Shown piece after piece: positions 30,094 through 39,400 of a DNA stretch of 41,100 nucleotides. This DNA is from CAZTII01 sp964613305 (lineage in GTDB: Bacteria > Bacillota_I > Bacilli_A > Erysipelotrichales > Erysipelotrichaceae), in assembly GCA_964613305.1 (NCBI GenBank), contig CAZTII010000010.1, positions 1 through 41,100 of the forward strand, given 5' to 3'. Made by a program: the position numbers and the translations under genes. Below the pieces are notes generated by a model that saw only the letters and a program-made list of their open reading frames with translations, had not been told where the DNA came from and did no database searches. Position 1 is the first letter of the stretch, and the number at the start of each line of letters is the position of its first letter.

Positions 30094-31420
30094 CGATTGT
30101 ATTATCAATTACTTCTTTCACCATTTCCGCTAAGCCATAAATATCTTTGCTCGACATAAAGAGAAAGACACAATCCGCTTCCTTCGCTAATTGTAAAGCA
30201 CCATCCATATCTTCAGATAATATAATAGAGTTCTCAATTTTATCCGTTAAATAATGAATATCAATATCAATTCCATCTTCCTTGTCATCGATGCTCGTAA
30301 AATCGCAACAATACACACGATCTGCTTCTTTTAAAGCATCCGCAAAATCTTGAGCAAAATAATAGACGCGCGATACACGGTGTGGTTTAAAAATAGCTAC
30401 TAACTTTTTATTCGGAAAACGCTGTTTCGCTGAACGTATCGTCATAAGTACTTCAGTAGGATGATGAGCATAATCATCAATAAATACATTATTACCGTGA
30501 TGTTCAATCACAAAGCGACGTTTAACACCTTTAAAATGATAAAAACCTTCTTCAATTGTTTTAAAGGGAATATTTTTTAAATAAGCAATACCAATAACAC
30601 ATAATGCATCCCATAACAAATGTTTGCCAACAATCGGTAAGTTAAAATGATAAACAAATTCATTGTGAATATAACAATCAAATGATGTTGATGTCGTTGA
30701 AACAACGACATTTTTAGCAATACAATCATTATTATCATTCTCACCAACCCAAAAAGCTTTATCACCAAGATTTAACTTACGTGTTTCGTCATCATCACCA
30801 AATACAACAATACGTGACTTCACTTGTTGAGCAAACTCTTCATACGCTAAACGATAATCTTCTTTTGATTTAAAATAATCAACATGATCAATTTCAACAT
30901 TTGTAATAATTAAATAATCAGGATGATACGCTAAAAAATGACGGCGATATTCACATGCTTCTACACATAGTACTTCGCAATCTTTCTCGATTTTACCACT
31001 ACCATCACCAATTAAGTATCCAGTATTAAATGTAGTCGATAAAACGGATGTTAACATACCTGTCGTTGTTGTTTTGCCATGACTTCCACTAACACAAACA
31101 CTATTGTAATTACTCATTAATTGGCCTAGAAAGTCATGATATCGATATAATGTTACTGTTTCATTATTTTTAGCAAGTTGAACATCATAAAAGTCATCCT
31201 TAAAAGCATTCCCAATAATAACGATGGAATGATCATCAATAAGAGAATGATTAAATTCATCAATTATAATGCCTCTTTTAACTAATTCATCTTCAGTAAA
31301 AAAATGCTTCGTTAAATCACTACCACGTACAGTATGCCCCAAATCATGTAAAATACATGCTAAAGCGGCCATTCCTGTTCCTTTAATCCCAATAAAATAG
31401 TACATTGTATTATTCTTCAT
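30089..31420 (-). CDS. murC: UDP-N-acetylmuramate-L-alanine ligase
   Basis: A 443-residue Mur ligase that adds L-Ala to UDP-MurNAc in peptidoglycan synthesis. The N-terminal UDP-binding fold starts MYYFIGIKGTGMAALA, the ATP loop is VSGSHGKTTTTGML, and the central TNVEIDHVDYF and VFIDDYAHHPTEV segments are typical of MurC. The start is ambiguous: ATGs at 31423, 31420 and 31405 are all possible and none has a good ribosome site; the last begins right at MYYFIGIKG. It overlaps or closely follows the disordered-protein gene, so translation may be coupled. Confidence 0.94.
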   Translation of the reverse strand: MKNNTMYYFIGIKGTGMAALACILHDLGHTVRGSDLTKHFFTEDELVKRGIIIDEFNHSLIDDHSIVIIGNAFKDDFYDVQLAKNNETVTLYRYHDFLGQLMSNYNSVCVSGSHGKTTTTGMLTSVLSTTFNTGYLIGDGSGKIEKDCEVLCVEACEYRRHFLAYHPDYLIITNVEIDHVDYFKSKEDYRLAYEEFAQQVKSRIVVFGDDDETRKLNLGDKAFWVGENDNNDCIAKNVVVSTTSTSFDCYIHNEFVYHFNLPIVGKHLLWDALCVIGIAYLKNIPFKTIEEGFYHFKGVKRRFVIEHHGNNVFIDDYAHHPTEVLMTIRSAKQRFPNKKLVAIFKPHRVSRVYYFAQDFADALKEADRVYCCDFTSIDDKEDGIDIDIHYLTDKIENSIILSEDMDGALQLAKEADCVFLFMSSKDIYGLAEMVKEVIDNTIE

Positions 31421-32216
31421 CATCAAATAAACTTAAGTTACGACTAGTAATTACTTTTTTCGATTTAGTATCTAAAATTTCACTCGCAAACATATTAGAA
31501 TCCATACTAGTATCAGAAATAACCTTCGTTCTCGCTAAAATATCATCCAACGAATAATTTACTTGCGCTTCTTGGTTACTAATCGGTTTAGAAGCAGTCT
31601 CTACTATAGGTGTAGTCACTTTTGTTGATGGTTGTTTTTCAACAACGACATCACTAGCTTGATTTAATCCATACATTGGTGAAATAATAGAACCCTTTCC
31701 ACTCTCTAAAGAGATTTTAGCCTTTTTAGGACTAGTAGGAATTACTGATTCCGCATCTTTATCACTAATACCAAACATCGGACTAATGACCGGTGTTCTT
31801 TCATAAGGTGTTGTTTGTTTATATTTTAAATTTGTTATTGATGATGGTTTCTTTTGACGAGGTCTTAATGTAACTTCTTCAATGTCGATGCCGATTTTAG
31901 GTTTTTCTATCTTCGGTTGTTCAATTTCATTAATAGCATCTAACTTTTTATAAAATTGAGGTTCATCCGATGGTTGTGTTGTTGTATTAAAAAACATCAC
32001 TGGCTCCTGTTTAGTCGTTGTCGGCTCATCGACAAAAAAATTACGCGATACATTAATTGTAGGCTCTTCTTGATTGATAAATTCAAACTTTTTCACCGGC
32101 TTAACTTCTTCTTTTACTAAAGTTTCTTGCCTTATATTTTGTGGTTTTTCTGGGATTACTTCAATTTCCTCTTCACCATCTTCTTCAAACAATAAATTTT
32201 TTAACCATTTTTTCAT
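31410..32216 (-). CDS. Disordered protein with two SPMxG motifs, upstream of murC
   Basis: 268 residues, rich in Thr, Pro, Lys and Glu, with no membrane helix and little predicted fold. It starts with an amphipathic MKKWLKNLLFEEDGEEE segment that could touch membrane. Two short motifs recur in the linker: VISPMFGI (143-150) and IISPMYGL (177-184). A final region YSLDDILARTKVI (221-233) could be helical. I do not recognise a family. From memory, similar SP(I/M)(F/Y)G motifs occur in the linker of Bacillus SftA, a DNA translocase encoded near murC there; a divisome-linked role is inference. It overlaps murC slightly. Confidence 0.7.
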   Translation of the reverse strand: MKKWLKNLLFEEDGEEEIEVIPEKPQNIRQETLVKEEVKPVKKFEFINQEEPTINVSRNFFVDEPTTTKQEPVMFFNTTTQPSDEPQFYKKLDAINEIEQPKIEKPKIGIDIEEVTLRPRQKKPSSITNLKYKQTTPYERTPVISPMFGISDKDAESVIPTSPKKAKISLESGKGSIISPMYGLNQASDVVVEKQPSTKVTTPIVETASKPISNQEAQVNYSLDDILARTKVISDTSMDSNMFASEILDTKSKKVITSRNLSLFDDEE

Positions 32217-32238
32217 AAAAGTATTCTCCTTTTTATAT

Positions 32239-32268
32239 ATTTTAATGCATTAAACCGTTAATTGTAAA
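32239..32268 (-). promoter_or_regulatory. Candidate promoter of the disordered-protein/murC operon
   Basis: Minus-strand TTTACA (32263-32268), 18-base spacer, TAAAAT (32239-32244). AAGGAG of the gene follows 8-13 bases later. Confidence 0.45.
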
Positions 32269-32276
32269 GCTAAATA

Positions 32277-33020
32277 TTACTTAAAGCGATCTTGTAAGTC
32301 ATCTGTTTTCGTAAGTAATCCATCTGTTGGTGTTTCAGTTTGTTCTAAATTCTCATTAACTAAAGAACTCGCATGATTCTTATCCGAAATCATTTCATCA
32401 ACTCGTCCACTTTCAGGAATTGCTACATCAAAATATTCTAACATTTCCTTTTCACTTTTTTTAAGTTCACGAAACGAATAACGCGCTAAAACTTCTGGTT
32501 TATTTACTTCAATAGTACGTGCAATCTTTAACATTTCCGGTACGATAGATAATAATTGACCTTCAGTACCTATACAATAGAACGTTGTTGTAGGCGAAAT
32601 AAATTCCGCTGAAAACTGATTGTTTACTTGATAGATATAACAGACATATGGATAAGATTGTTGTTTATAATCCGTATACGTATCCTCTATTTTTAGTATC
32701 AAATATTGTTCATTGTTCATCGCTTGTTGAATCGTATTTTGTTCAGGATAATATTCTTGATTTACAATATTAAAAACATTCAAATTCATAACAAACTGAG
32801 TACCGTGTTTTAAGAAGACATTGCTCGTTTCTTTACTTTGAACACGTCCAATGCTTGGTTCAATATAATAAGAATATAAATATTTCTGATTATCAGGAAT
32901 ACCATATGGCATCGCTGCTGTTTTTTTAAGAAGTTCTGGTAACTGCGATGATAATGTTCCTGTCGCCTTAGTACATCCTATCAGTAAAAATGTTAAGGTA
33001 ATTAAAAGTAAGCGTTTCAT
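32277..33020 (-). CDS. Predicted lipoprotein of unknown function
   Basis: A 247-residue secreted lipoprotein. The signal MKRLLLITLTFLLIGC ends in a lipobox (LIGC, Cys16). The mature part has strand-rich segments (TQFVMNLNVFNIV, YLILKIEDTY, YPYVCYIYQVNNQF) and a hydrophilic Thr/Glu-rich C-terminus. Two Cys (YVCYIY, TFYCIG) may form a disulfide. No family is recognised. AGGTGG lies 7 bases before the ATG. It follows trmB on the same strand but has a likely promoter in the end of trmB. Confidence 0.75.
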   Translation of the reverse strand: MKRLLLITLTFLLIGCTKATGTLSSQLPELLKKTAAMPYGIPDNQKYLYSYYIEPSIGRVQSKETSNVFLKHGTQFVMNLNVFNIVNQEYYPEQNTIQQAMNNEQYLILKIEDTYTDYKQQSYPYVCYIYQVNNQFSAEFISPTTTFYCIGTEGQLLSIVPEMLKIARTIEVNKPEVLARYSFRELKKSEKEMLEYFDVAIPESGRVDEMISDKNHASSLVNENLEQTETPTDGLLTKTDDLQDRFK

Positions 33021-33044
33021 AACATTTCCACCTTTCTAGCTTAT

Positions 33045-33073
33045 AGTATACTATCTTTTAGGACTTTTGAAAA
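33045..33073 (-). promoter_or_regulatory. Candidate promoter of the lipoprotein gene
   Basis: Minus-strand TTTTCA (33068-33073), 17-base spacer, TATACT (33045-33050), the same hexamers and spacing as the rpmG promoter. The -10 lies in the palindrome ATAGTATACTAT (33043-33054). Confidence 0.5.
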
Positions 33074-33683
33074 TACCTCGATGAATCTTTAGGCCATCCG
33101 CAATAAATTTAGCTTCATATTCGCTAATCGCATCATCATTATGTGTACTTCTAAAATCAAGACTAACTTCCATTAATTGATAATTGTATTGAGCAAATTC
33201 AACCAACGAAAACTCAAATAAACTACGGTTATCTGTTTTCATGATAACATTTCCACCATTTTTTAATATTCTAGAATATTCTTGTAAAAATAATCCATGC
33301 GATAAACGACGTTTACGATAACCCCTTTGAACCCAAGGATCACTAAAGTTCAAATGTATCGCATCAATTTCACTATCATCAAACCAACTTAAACAACTTG
33401 ATGCATCAATTGGTAGTAACAATGCATTAGTTACTTCTTGTTCAACAATTTTTTTTGCCGTAATTGCCGCAACATTCAACTCTTTTTCAATACCTATCCA
33501 TAATGTAGTTGGATTAGCTAATGCCATCTTTGTAATATAATCTCCTTTGCCACACCCAATTTCTAAATGAACAGACGCATAACCACTACCCCATTGTCCT
33601 CTTTTACTATTTCCATCGAATATAACACACTCCGGATGACTGTTTAAATACGGTTCAGCCCAACCTTTTTTTCTCATTCTCAT
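33051..33683 (-). CDS. trmB: tRNA (guanine-N7-)-methyltransferase
   Basis: A 210-residue SAM-dependent enzyme that makes m7G46 in tRNA. The Rossmann SAM loop is HLEIGCGKGDYI, the catalytic region is HLNFSDPW, and a late STHNDDAISEYEAKF segment matches the TrmB signature. Full length for the family. ATG 33683 has GAGGTG about 5-7 bases upstream. It lies just past the pnp terminator; no separate promoter was recognised in the 18 bases between, so read-through from pnp or a poorly recognisable promoter must serve it. Confidence 0.93.
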   Translation of the reverse strand: MRMRKKGWAEPYLNSHPECVIFDGNSKRGQWGSGYASVHLEIGCGKGDYITKMALANPTTLWIGIEKELNVAAITAKKIVEQEVTNALLLPIDASSCLSWFDDSEIDAIHLNFSDPWVQRGYRKRRLSHGLFLQEYSRILKNGGNVIMKTDNRSLFEFSLVEFAQYNYQLMEVSLDFRSTHNDDAISEYEAKFIADGLKIHRGIFKSPKR

Positions 33684-33701
33684 CTACACACCTCATGAAA
33701 G

Positions 33702-33726
33702 AAAAATCCCTTTAAAAGGGATTTTT
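33702..33726 (-). terminator. Terminator of pnp
   Basis: Stem AAAAATCCC/GGGATTTTT with a 7-base loop of T and A on the minus strand, directly after the pnp stop. Confidence 0.82.
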
Positions 33727-33727
33727 A

Positions 33728-35923
33728 CTATTTTTTATTAAAAACTCTTTTTTCGCCACTTTCCCTAGACGTTTTTGAACTATTTTCTCTTTTTGGTTTC
33801 ACTACTTCTTCATAACCTTCCGGCTTTTCCATTAAATCACGACGTGAAACATTCACACGTCCCTTATCATCGATTTCAGTAACGATGACTTTTACAATGT
33901 CACCTAATTTTAGTACATCTTCAGGTTTTTCTACACGTTCATAGGCAATTTTAGATACATGCAATAAAGCATCAGTACCAGTAAATAATTCAACGAAACA
34001 GCCGAATTTTTCCATTCGTACTACTTTTGCTTCATAGATTTCACCCACTTTAGCAACCTTAATAATATTTTCAATCATCGTTTTTGCTTTGTCTAATGCT
34101 TCTTTCTTTGAATGATAAATTACACATTTACCATTATCATCGATATCAACTTTAACATCATCACAATCAGCAATAATTTGATTGATCATTTTTCCACCAG
34201 TTCCAATAACATCACGGATCTTATCTACTGGAATAGTAAGTGTAACCATTTTTGGTGCATATTGAGATACTTCAGGGCGAGCAACACGAATAGCCGCAAC
34301 CATGTTTTCTAAGATTTGTAAACGTCCAACTTTCGCTTGCGCTAAAGCTTCCGTTAAAATTTCACGATTGATACCATCAATTTTAATATCCATTTGTAAT
34401 GCCGTAATACCATCAAATGTTCCCGCAACTTTAAAGTCCATATCACCATAATGATCTTCCATTCCTTGAATGTCGGTTAAAATAGAAACATGATCATCAT
34501 AGGTAACTAATCCCATCGCAACACCAGCTACCGGTGCTTTAATTGGAACACCTGCCGCCATTAAAGACATACTACCAGCACAAATACTTGCTTGAGAACT
34601 AGAACCATTTGATTCAAGTACTTCAGCAACAGTACGAATTGCATATGGAAACTCCTCTTCAGAAGGAAGAACTTGCGCTAAAGCACGTTCACCTAAAGCA
34701 CCATGTCCAACTTCTCTACGTCCAGGATTACCCATTCTACCAGTTTCCCCTACAGAATATGGAGGGAAATTGTAATGATGCATAAAACGTTTTTCTTCAA
34801 CTTCCGTTAAATCATCAATAATTTGATTATCACCTAAAGCACCTAATGTCGTTACTGACAATACTTGTGTTTCTCCACGAGTAAATAGAGCAGAACCATG
34901 AACACGAGGCAATAGATCAACTTGACTATCTAATGCGCGTAATTCACTTAAACCACGACCATCTGGACGAATCTTTTCTACTGAAATTAAACGACGAACT
35001 TCATTTGCAACGATTTCATTACAATATTCTTTCGCTTGTTTCATTGCTTTATTTTTAGCTTTTTCGCTATCGTATGCTTGATTTTCAAAGTAAGCAACCA
35101 TTTCATCCGTAATCGCATCAATCGTTCCATAACGTTCTAATTTCATCTTAATTGAAACAGCATCTTTTAAACGATCTTTTGCTTGAGCGTCTACTACTTC
35201 TTTAATCGCTTCATCAATTGCATACAACGTAATTGCCATTTTTTCTTTTCCAACATGCATTAATATTTCTTCTTGGAATTGGCACAATAGTTTAATATTT
35301 TCATGAGCAAATAATAAAGCATCCAACATCAATTCTTCACTAATTTCCTTTGCCCCTGCTTCAACCATGTTGATTGCTGTTTTAGTACCAGCAACCGTTA
35401 AATTTAAAATAGAACGGTCCATTTGTTCAACGGATGGATTTATGATTAATTGATTGTCAACACAACCAACAATAACACCAGCAATTGGCCCATTAAATGG
35501 AATATCTGATACACAAAGTGAAAGAGAAGCACCAAACATTGCCGCCATTTCTGACGAACAATCTTGATCAACCGATAAAACCGTATTTACTACTTGAACT
35601 TCATTACGAAATCCTTCAGCAAATAATGGACGAATAGGACGGTCAATCAAACGAGCAGTTAATGTAGCATGCTCACTTGGTCTACCTTCACGACGTAAAA
35701 ATCCACCAGGAATTTTTCCCACTGAATATAATTTTTCTTCAAAACTAACGGTAAGCGGGAAGAAATCAGTATCTTTAGGTGTATGACTCGCTGTTGCGGT
35801 AGACAATACAACCGTATCTTCATATCTTACTAATACCGAACCACCTGCTTGTTTAGCAATTTCCCCTGTTTCTACAACTAATTGTCGATTACAGAAATCA
35901 AATTTAAATACTTGTTTACTCAT
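33728..35923 (-). CDS. pnp: Polyribonucleotide nucleotidyltransferase (PNPase)
   Basis: A 731-residue 3'-5' phosphorolytic exoribonuclease. Two RNase PH domains are present: the first holds FFPLTVSFEEKLYSVGKIPGGF, the second GETQVLSVTTLGALGD and the active-site region DIQGMEDHYGDMDFKVAGT. They are followed by a KH domain (DKIRDVIGTGGKMINQII, about 555-615) and an S1 domain (GEIYEAKVVRMEKFGCFVELF, about 625-690), with a charged disordered tail. It degrades mRNA and should form a trimer. GAGG lies 9 bases before the ATG. In most Bacillota pnp follows rpsO; here three genes intervene. Confidence 0.96.
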   Translation of the reverse strand: MSKQVFKFDFCNRQLVVETGEIAKQAGGSVLVRYEDTVVLSTATASHTPKDTDFFPLTVSFEEKLYSVGKIPGGFLRREGRPSEHATLTARLIDRPIRPLFAEGFRNEVQVVNTVLSVDQDCSSEMAAMFGASLSLCVSDIPFNGPIAGVIVGCVDNQLIINPSVEQMDRSILNLTVAGTKTAINMVEAGAKEISEELMLDALLFAHENIKLLCQFQEEILMHVGKEKMAITLYAIDEAIKEVVDAQAKDRLKDAVSIKMKLERYGTIDAITDEMVAYFENQAYDSEKAKNKAMKQAKEYCNEIVANEVRRLISVEKIRPDGRGLSELRALDSQVDLLPRVHGSALFTRGETQVLSVTTLGALGDNQIIDDLTEVEEKRFMHHYNFPPYSVGETGRMGNPGRREVGHGALGERALAQVLPSEEEFPYAIRTVAEVLESNGSSSQASICAGSMSLMAAGVPIKAPVAGVAMGLVTYDDHVSILTDIQGMEDHYGDMDFKVAGTFDGITALQMDIKIDGINREILTEALAQAKVGRLQILENMVAAIRVARPEVSQYAPKMVTLTIPVDKIRDVIGTGGKMINQIIADCDDVKVDIDDNGKCVIYHSKKEALDKAKTMIENIIKVAKVGEIYEAKVVRMEKFGCFVELFTGTDALLHVSKIAYERVEKPEDVLKLGDIVKVIVTEIDDKGRVNVSRRDLMEKPEGYEEVVKPKRENSSKTSRESGEKRVFNKK

Positions 35924-35990
35924 TTACATTTTCCTCTATCTCTACTATTTTTCAACTCTTTAATAGTAACACATCTACGCTATAATGTCT

Positions 35991-36019
35991 AAAAAAAATC
36001 AATTCCTTTAAGAAATTGA
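35991..36019 (-). terminator. Terminator of the superoxide reductase gene
   Basis: Stem TCAATTTC/GGAATTGA (one G-U pair) with loop TTAAA, followed by eight T on the minus strand. The remaining gap to pnp shows no clear promoter on this strand. Confidence 0.78.
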
Positions 36020-36035
36020 CTTTTATTTTTTACAA

Positions 36036-36416
36036 TTAGATTTTAGTTACCCATAAACCATGTAAGTTACAATATTCATATACATTCACGATTTCATCGT
36101 TTGTCGCAAAAGTAACTTTTGGCTCATCACCAGGATTTAATTTAAAGGTCATTGTTTGTTTTGAAGTTTCTACAACAATAAACTCAATGTAATGTTTTGC
36201 TTCCATTGGGTGAATCACACTTCCAACCACAACTTCATATCCATTACCTTCAAGCTTGTTTACCACTGGTAAGTGTTTTTCAGTTGCTGCTTCTTTGCTG
36301 TTGGCAACTAATTCTTTCATTTCTTCACCACAACAAACAACAGGTACTCCTGAATCTGCAACCTTAACAATGATGTTTTTACAATGTTCGCAAATATAAA
36401 ACTTAACATTTTCCAT
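36036..36416 (-). CDS. Desulfoferrodoxin (superoxide reductase, two-iron type)
   Basis: 126 residues. Superoxide reductase reduces superoxide to peroxide without making O2, a typical anaerobe defence. The N-terminal desulforedoxin domain has Cys9, Cys12 (CEHC), Cys28 and Cys29 (VCCGEEM) for a rubredoxin-like iron. The C-terminal domain has KHLPVV, HPMEAKHYIEF and CNLHGLW, giving the four His and one Cys of the catalytic iron. The Glu and Lys of the catalytic loop (ATEKHLPV) are present. AGGAGG lies 8 bases before the ATG, inside a hairpin loop. It has its own promoter and terminator. Confidence 0.94.
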   Translation of the reverse strand: MENVKFYICEHCKNIIVKVADSGVPVVCCGEEMKELVANSKEAATEKHLPVVNKLEGNGYEVVVGSVIHPMEAKHYIEFIVVETSKQTMTFKLNPGDEPKVTFATNDEIVNVYEYCNLHGLWVTKI

Positions 36417-36440
36417 ATATAGACGCCTCCTTGTCTATAT
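36417..36440 (-). promoter_or_regulatory. Hairpin with the superoxide reductase ribosome site in its loop
   Basis: Perfect 8-bp inverted repeat ATATAGAC/GTCTATAT with loop AAGGAGGC on the minus strand. The 3' arm ends at the base before ATG 36416. It could present or hide the ribosome site, or be a DNA operator. Confidence 0.6.
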
Positions 36441-36442
36441 TC

Positions 36443-36471
36443 ATTATCCTAAATTTAAACATAAAATACAA
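36443..36471 (-). promoter_or_regulatory. Promoter of the superoxide reductase gene
   Basis: Minus-strand TTGTAT (36466-36471), 17-base spacer, GATAAT (36443-36448). No PerR box was recognised. Confidence 0.6.
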
Positions 36472-36481
36472 GTCATTTGCT

Positions 36482-39400
36482 TTATTCTACGCTTTTAAGT
36501 GATTCAACCATCTTAATTTTATTTAATGTAAACTGCATTACTTCATTAACAACTAATGCAAAGACAACTGTTAGTGCCAAGGATATTGCATAACTTTGCC
36601 ATTTAATCACTCTACCAAACATAACGTCCTCTAAATCAATCGCATTCATAATAAAATAATGTAAAAATTTACCTAAAAATAAACCAACAACACCACCTAA
36701 AAACGTTAAAATAATATTTTCTTTTACAACATAACTCTTCACTTCATGATTATGAAATCCAAGTACTTTTAACGTTGCAATTTCACGCGTTCTTTCTGAG
36801 ATATTCACATTGGTTAAATTATACAAAACAACAAATGCCAATGCAGCTGCAGAAAATACTAACACAACGACAACCATATTTAAACTTTGAATCATCGTTC
36901 TAAAATTACTAATGAATGGAGCGAAAAAACCAACTGATTTCACCGTTGAAATCGTTTGTATTGTGGATGCCGTCGCATCCAACGAGTCTTTTTCCACTAG
37001 TTTAATATAAACACAATTGTTAGCTGGCTTTAAATTAAATTCTTGACGATACAATGCATCACTCATATACACATAATGATTGTTATAATTTTCCGTAATA
37101 CCAACAACCTCTATTTCAATAGAAGCATCTAAATCATTTCTCAACGTTATTGTATCATGTACTTTAATATTATAATCACGCGATAATTTCTCCGAAATAA
37201 TAACACCTTGTTGATTAATGGTTAGTGGTTTTTGACTTACACGATCACGTAATAGAACAAATCGTTTAAATTCATTGGTATCACTCACTGTAATTAAACG
37301 TACTTTTTTATTTTTATTATTCACTTCAATTTCCGCCGTAGTATTCGACAACAACATCGCATCATCAATATTTTCTGTTTGTTTAATACGAGAGAGCGTT
37401 AACGATAATTCATCCAACGAACAATCGTTATTTAACATCACTGAACCATCAAACGTAAAAATATGTTCAAATTGTAAAGTTGCAACATCATTTAAAGAAT
37501 CTTTAATACCAAATCCCGCAACCAATAAAGCACTGCATCCAGCAATTCCTGTAATTGTCATCAACATTCTTTTTTTATAACGGAATAGATTTCTAAAGGT
37601 AACTTTGTTGATAAAAGAAACACGTTTCCATATAAAATCAATTCTTTCTAATAAGATTTTACGACCAATCATTGGCGCTTTCGGACGCATCAATTGACTA
37701 CTTGTTTCTTGCAAAGAACTTTTCACCGCAATAAATGTTGACATTGTTGTCACTAAAATAGCAGCTATTGAAGCAACTATCATCAACATTACTTGTGGTT
37801 CATAATGCATTTTACCTAAAGCATACATTAAATTCCAAGCCGCATAAATCACTTGAGGAAAGACATTCATACCAATAATTAACCCAAAAATACTACCTAA
37901 AATACTCGCTAAAACCGCATAAGCAATGTATTTAAACGCAACATGGAAATCGTCATATCCTAAAGCTTTTAAGGTTGCTAATTGATTGCGTTGCTCATCA
38001 ACCAATCGCGTCATTGTTGTAAGAGATACTAATGCCGCCACAAGGAAGAAAAACACTGGGAATATTGCCGCAATCGCCGCCATGCTTTCCGTAGCACCTT
38101 TGTATTGAACATAACTTTGATGACTATTACGATCTAATACATACCATTTTGCACTTTCGATCTTTTCAATGTCAATTTCTGCTTTTCGTAATTCTTGTTT
38201 TGCATCATCAATTTTTTCTAAACCTTCAAGACGTTTCTTTTCTAACGTCACTTTCGCTTTTGCAATTTCTTTCTCCGCAGAACGTATTTCATTCCATTTC
38301 AACGCAAAATCGCTACTCGTTTCACTTTTCTTCGATTCCAACTCACTAGAAACCTTAGTAATTTCTTGTTTTGCCATATCAATCTTTGATAACATCGTCG
38401 TAAACACTTCTTCAATGGTTGAATTTGACATTTTCAATAATAATGAAGAACCTTCATTCACTTTAATAACACCATTTAACGTTTCTACTAGCAGTTTTAC
38501 CGGATTAGTCATTAAATCTTCATAGTTTTTACTTAAAACAACAAGCTGTTGATTTATTTGTTCAATTGTTTGCTGAATTACATCTTTTTCTACATCATTA
38601 GCACCTTTTAATTGTTCATTCAACAAAACAAGTTGTGCATTTAATTGAGCAATAGAACTAGAAAGAGTCGCAATATTACCCACGATCAATTGATATGGTT
38701 CATTATACCCTTGTAAAATTTGTTTAAATTGTTCATTTAATTGCGCCATCAACACTTGATGATTACTATTCGCATCCAATTGTTGTTGAACATCTTTTTT
38801 AGAAGTATTTAATTGGTTACTAAAATCATTTAATTGAGAACTGACAGAATCCAATTGAAGTTTAGTTTGTTTCATCTGTTCATTAAAAGCACTTTCACCA
38901 ACTTCTAATTTAGCTTTTGCTTCAATGATTTTCTCTTCATTGTCACGAATTTTATCTTCAGCTTCCTTTATCGCTTCATAATAGTCATTTTCTTTATCAC
39001 TCAATTCTTTTTTCGCATCTTTTAATGTATCAGTAGCTTCACCAATTACATCATCATACCGTTTCTCCGATTGTTTTTTACCAAGTTGAACCAACTCATT
39101 TTTACTATCCTTAAGAAAATCAAAGTAAGAATCATTAAAACTATTCAATTGTTTACTATTTTTAATCGTTACTAATACTTCCGTATAATAATCCATTGAA
39201 AAATTACGTTGATCGATATAGGCAACAACACTAATAGAACCAGAACCTAATTTACTATTTCCTTTTTCATACGTTAAATACGTCGGTGAATGAACAAAAC
39301 CAACAACTTTAAATTGCTTACGATGAACTTTATCACTTAAATCATCATCCGTTCCACTATAAATAGTTAACGTATCACCTAGTTTAATACCTAAATTAGC

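Noticed and set aside
31405..31426. TTG 31426 as the murC start
   Set aside because: No ribosome site, and ATG codons follow at once; homologues begin close to the MYYFIGIKG segment.
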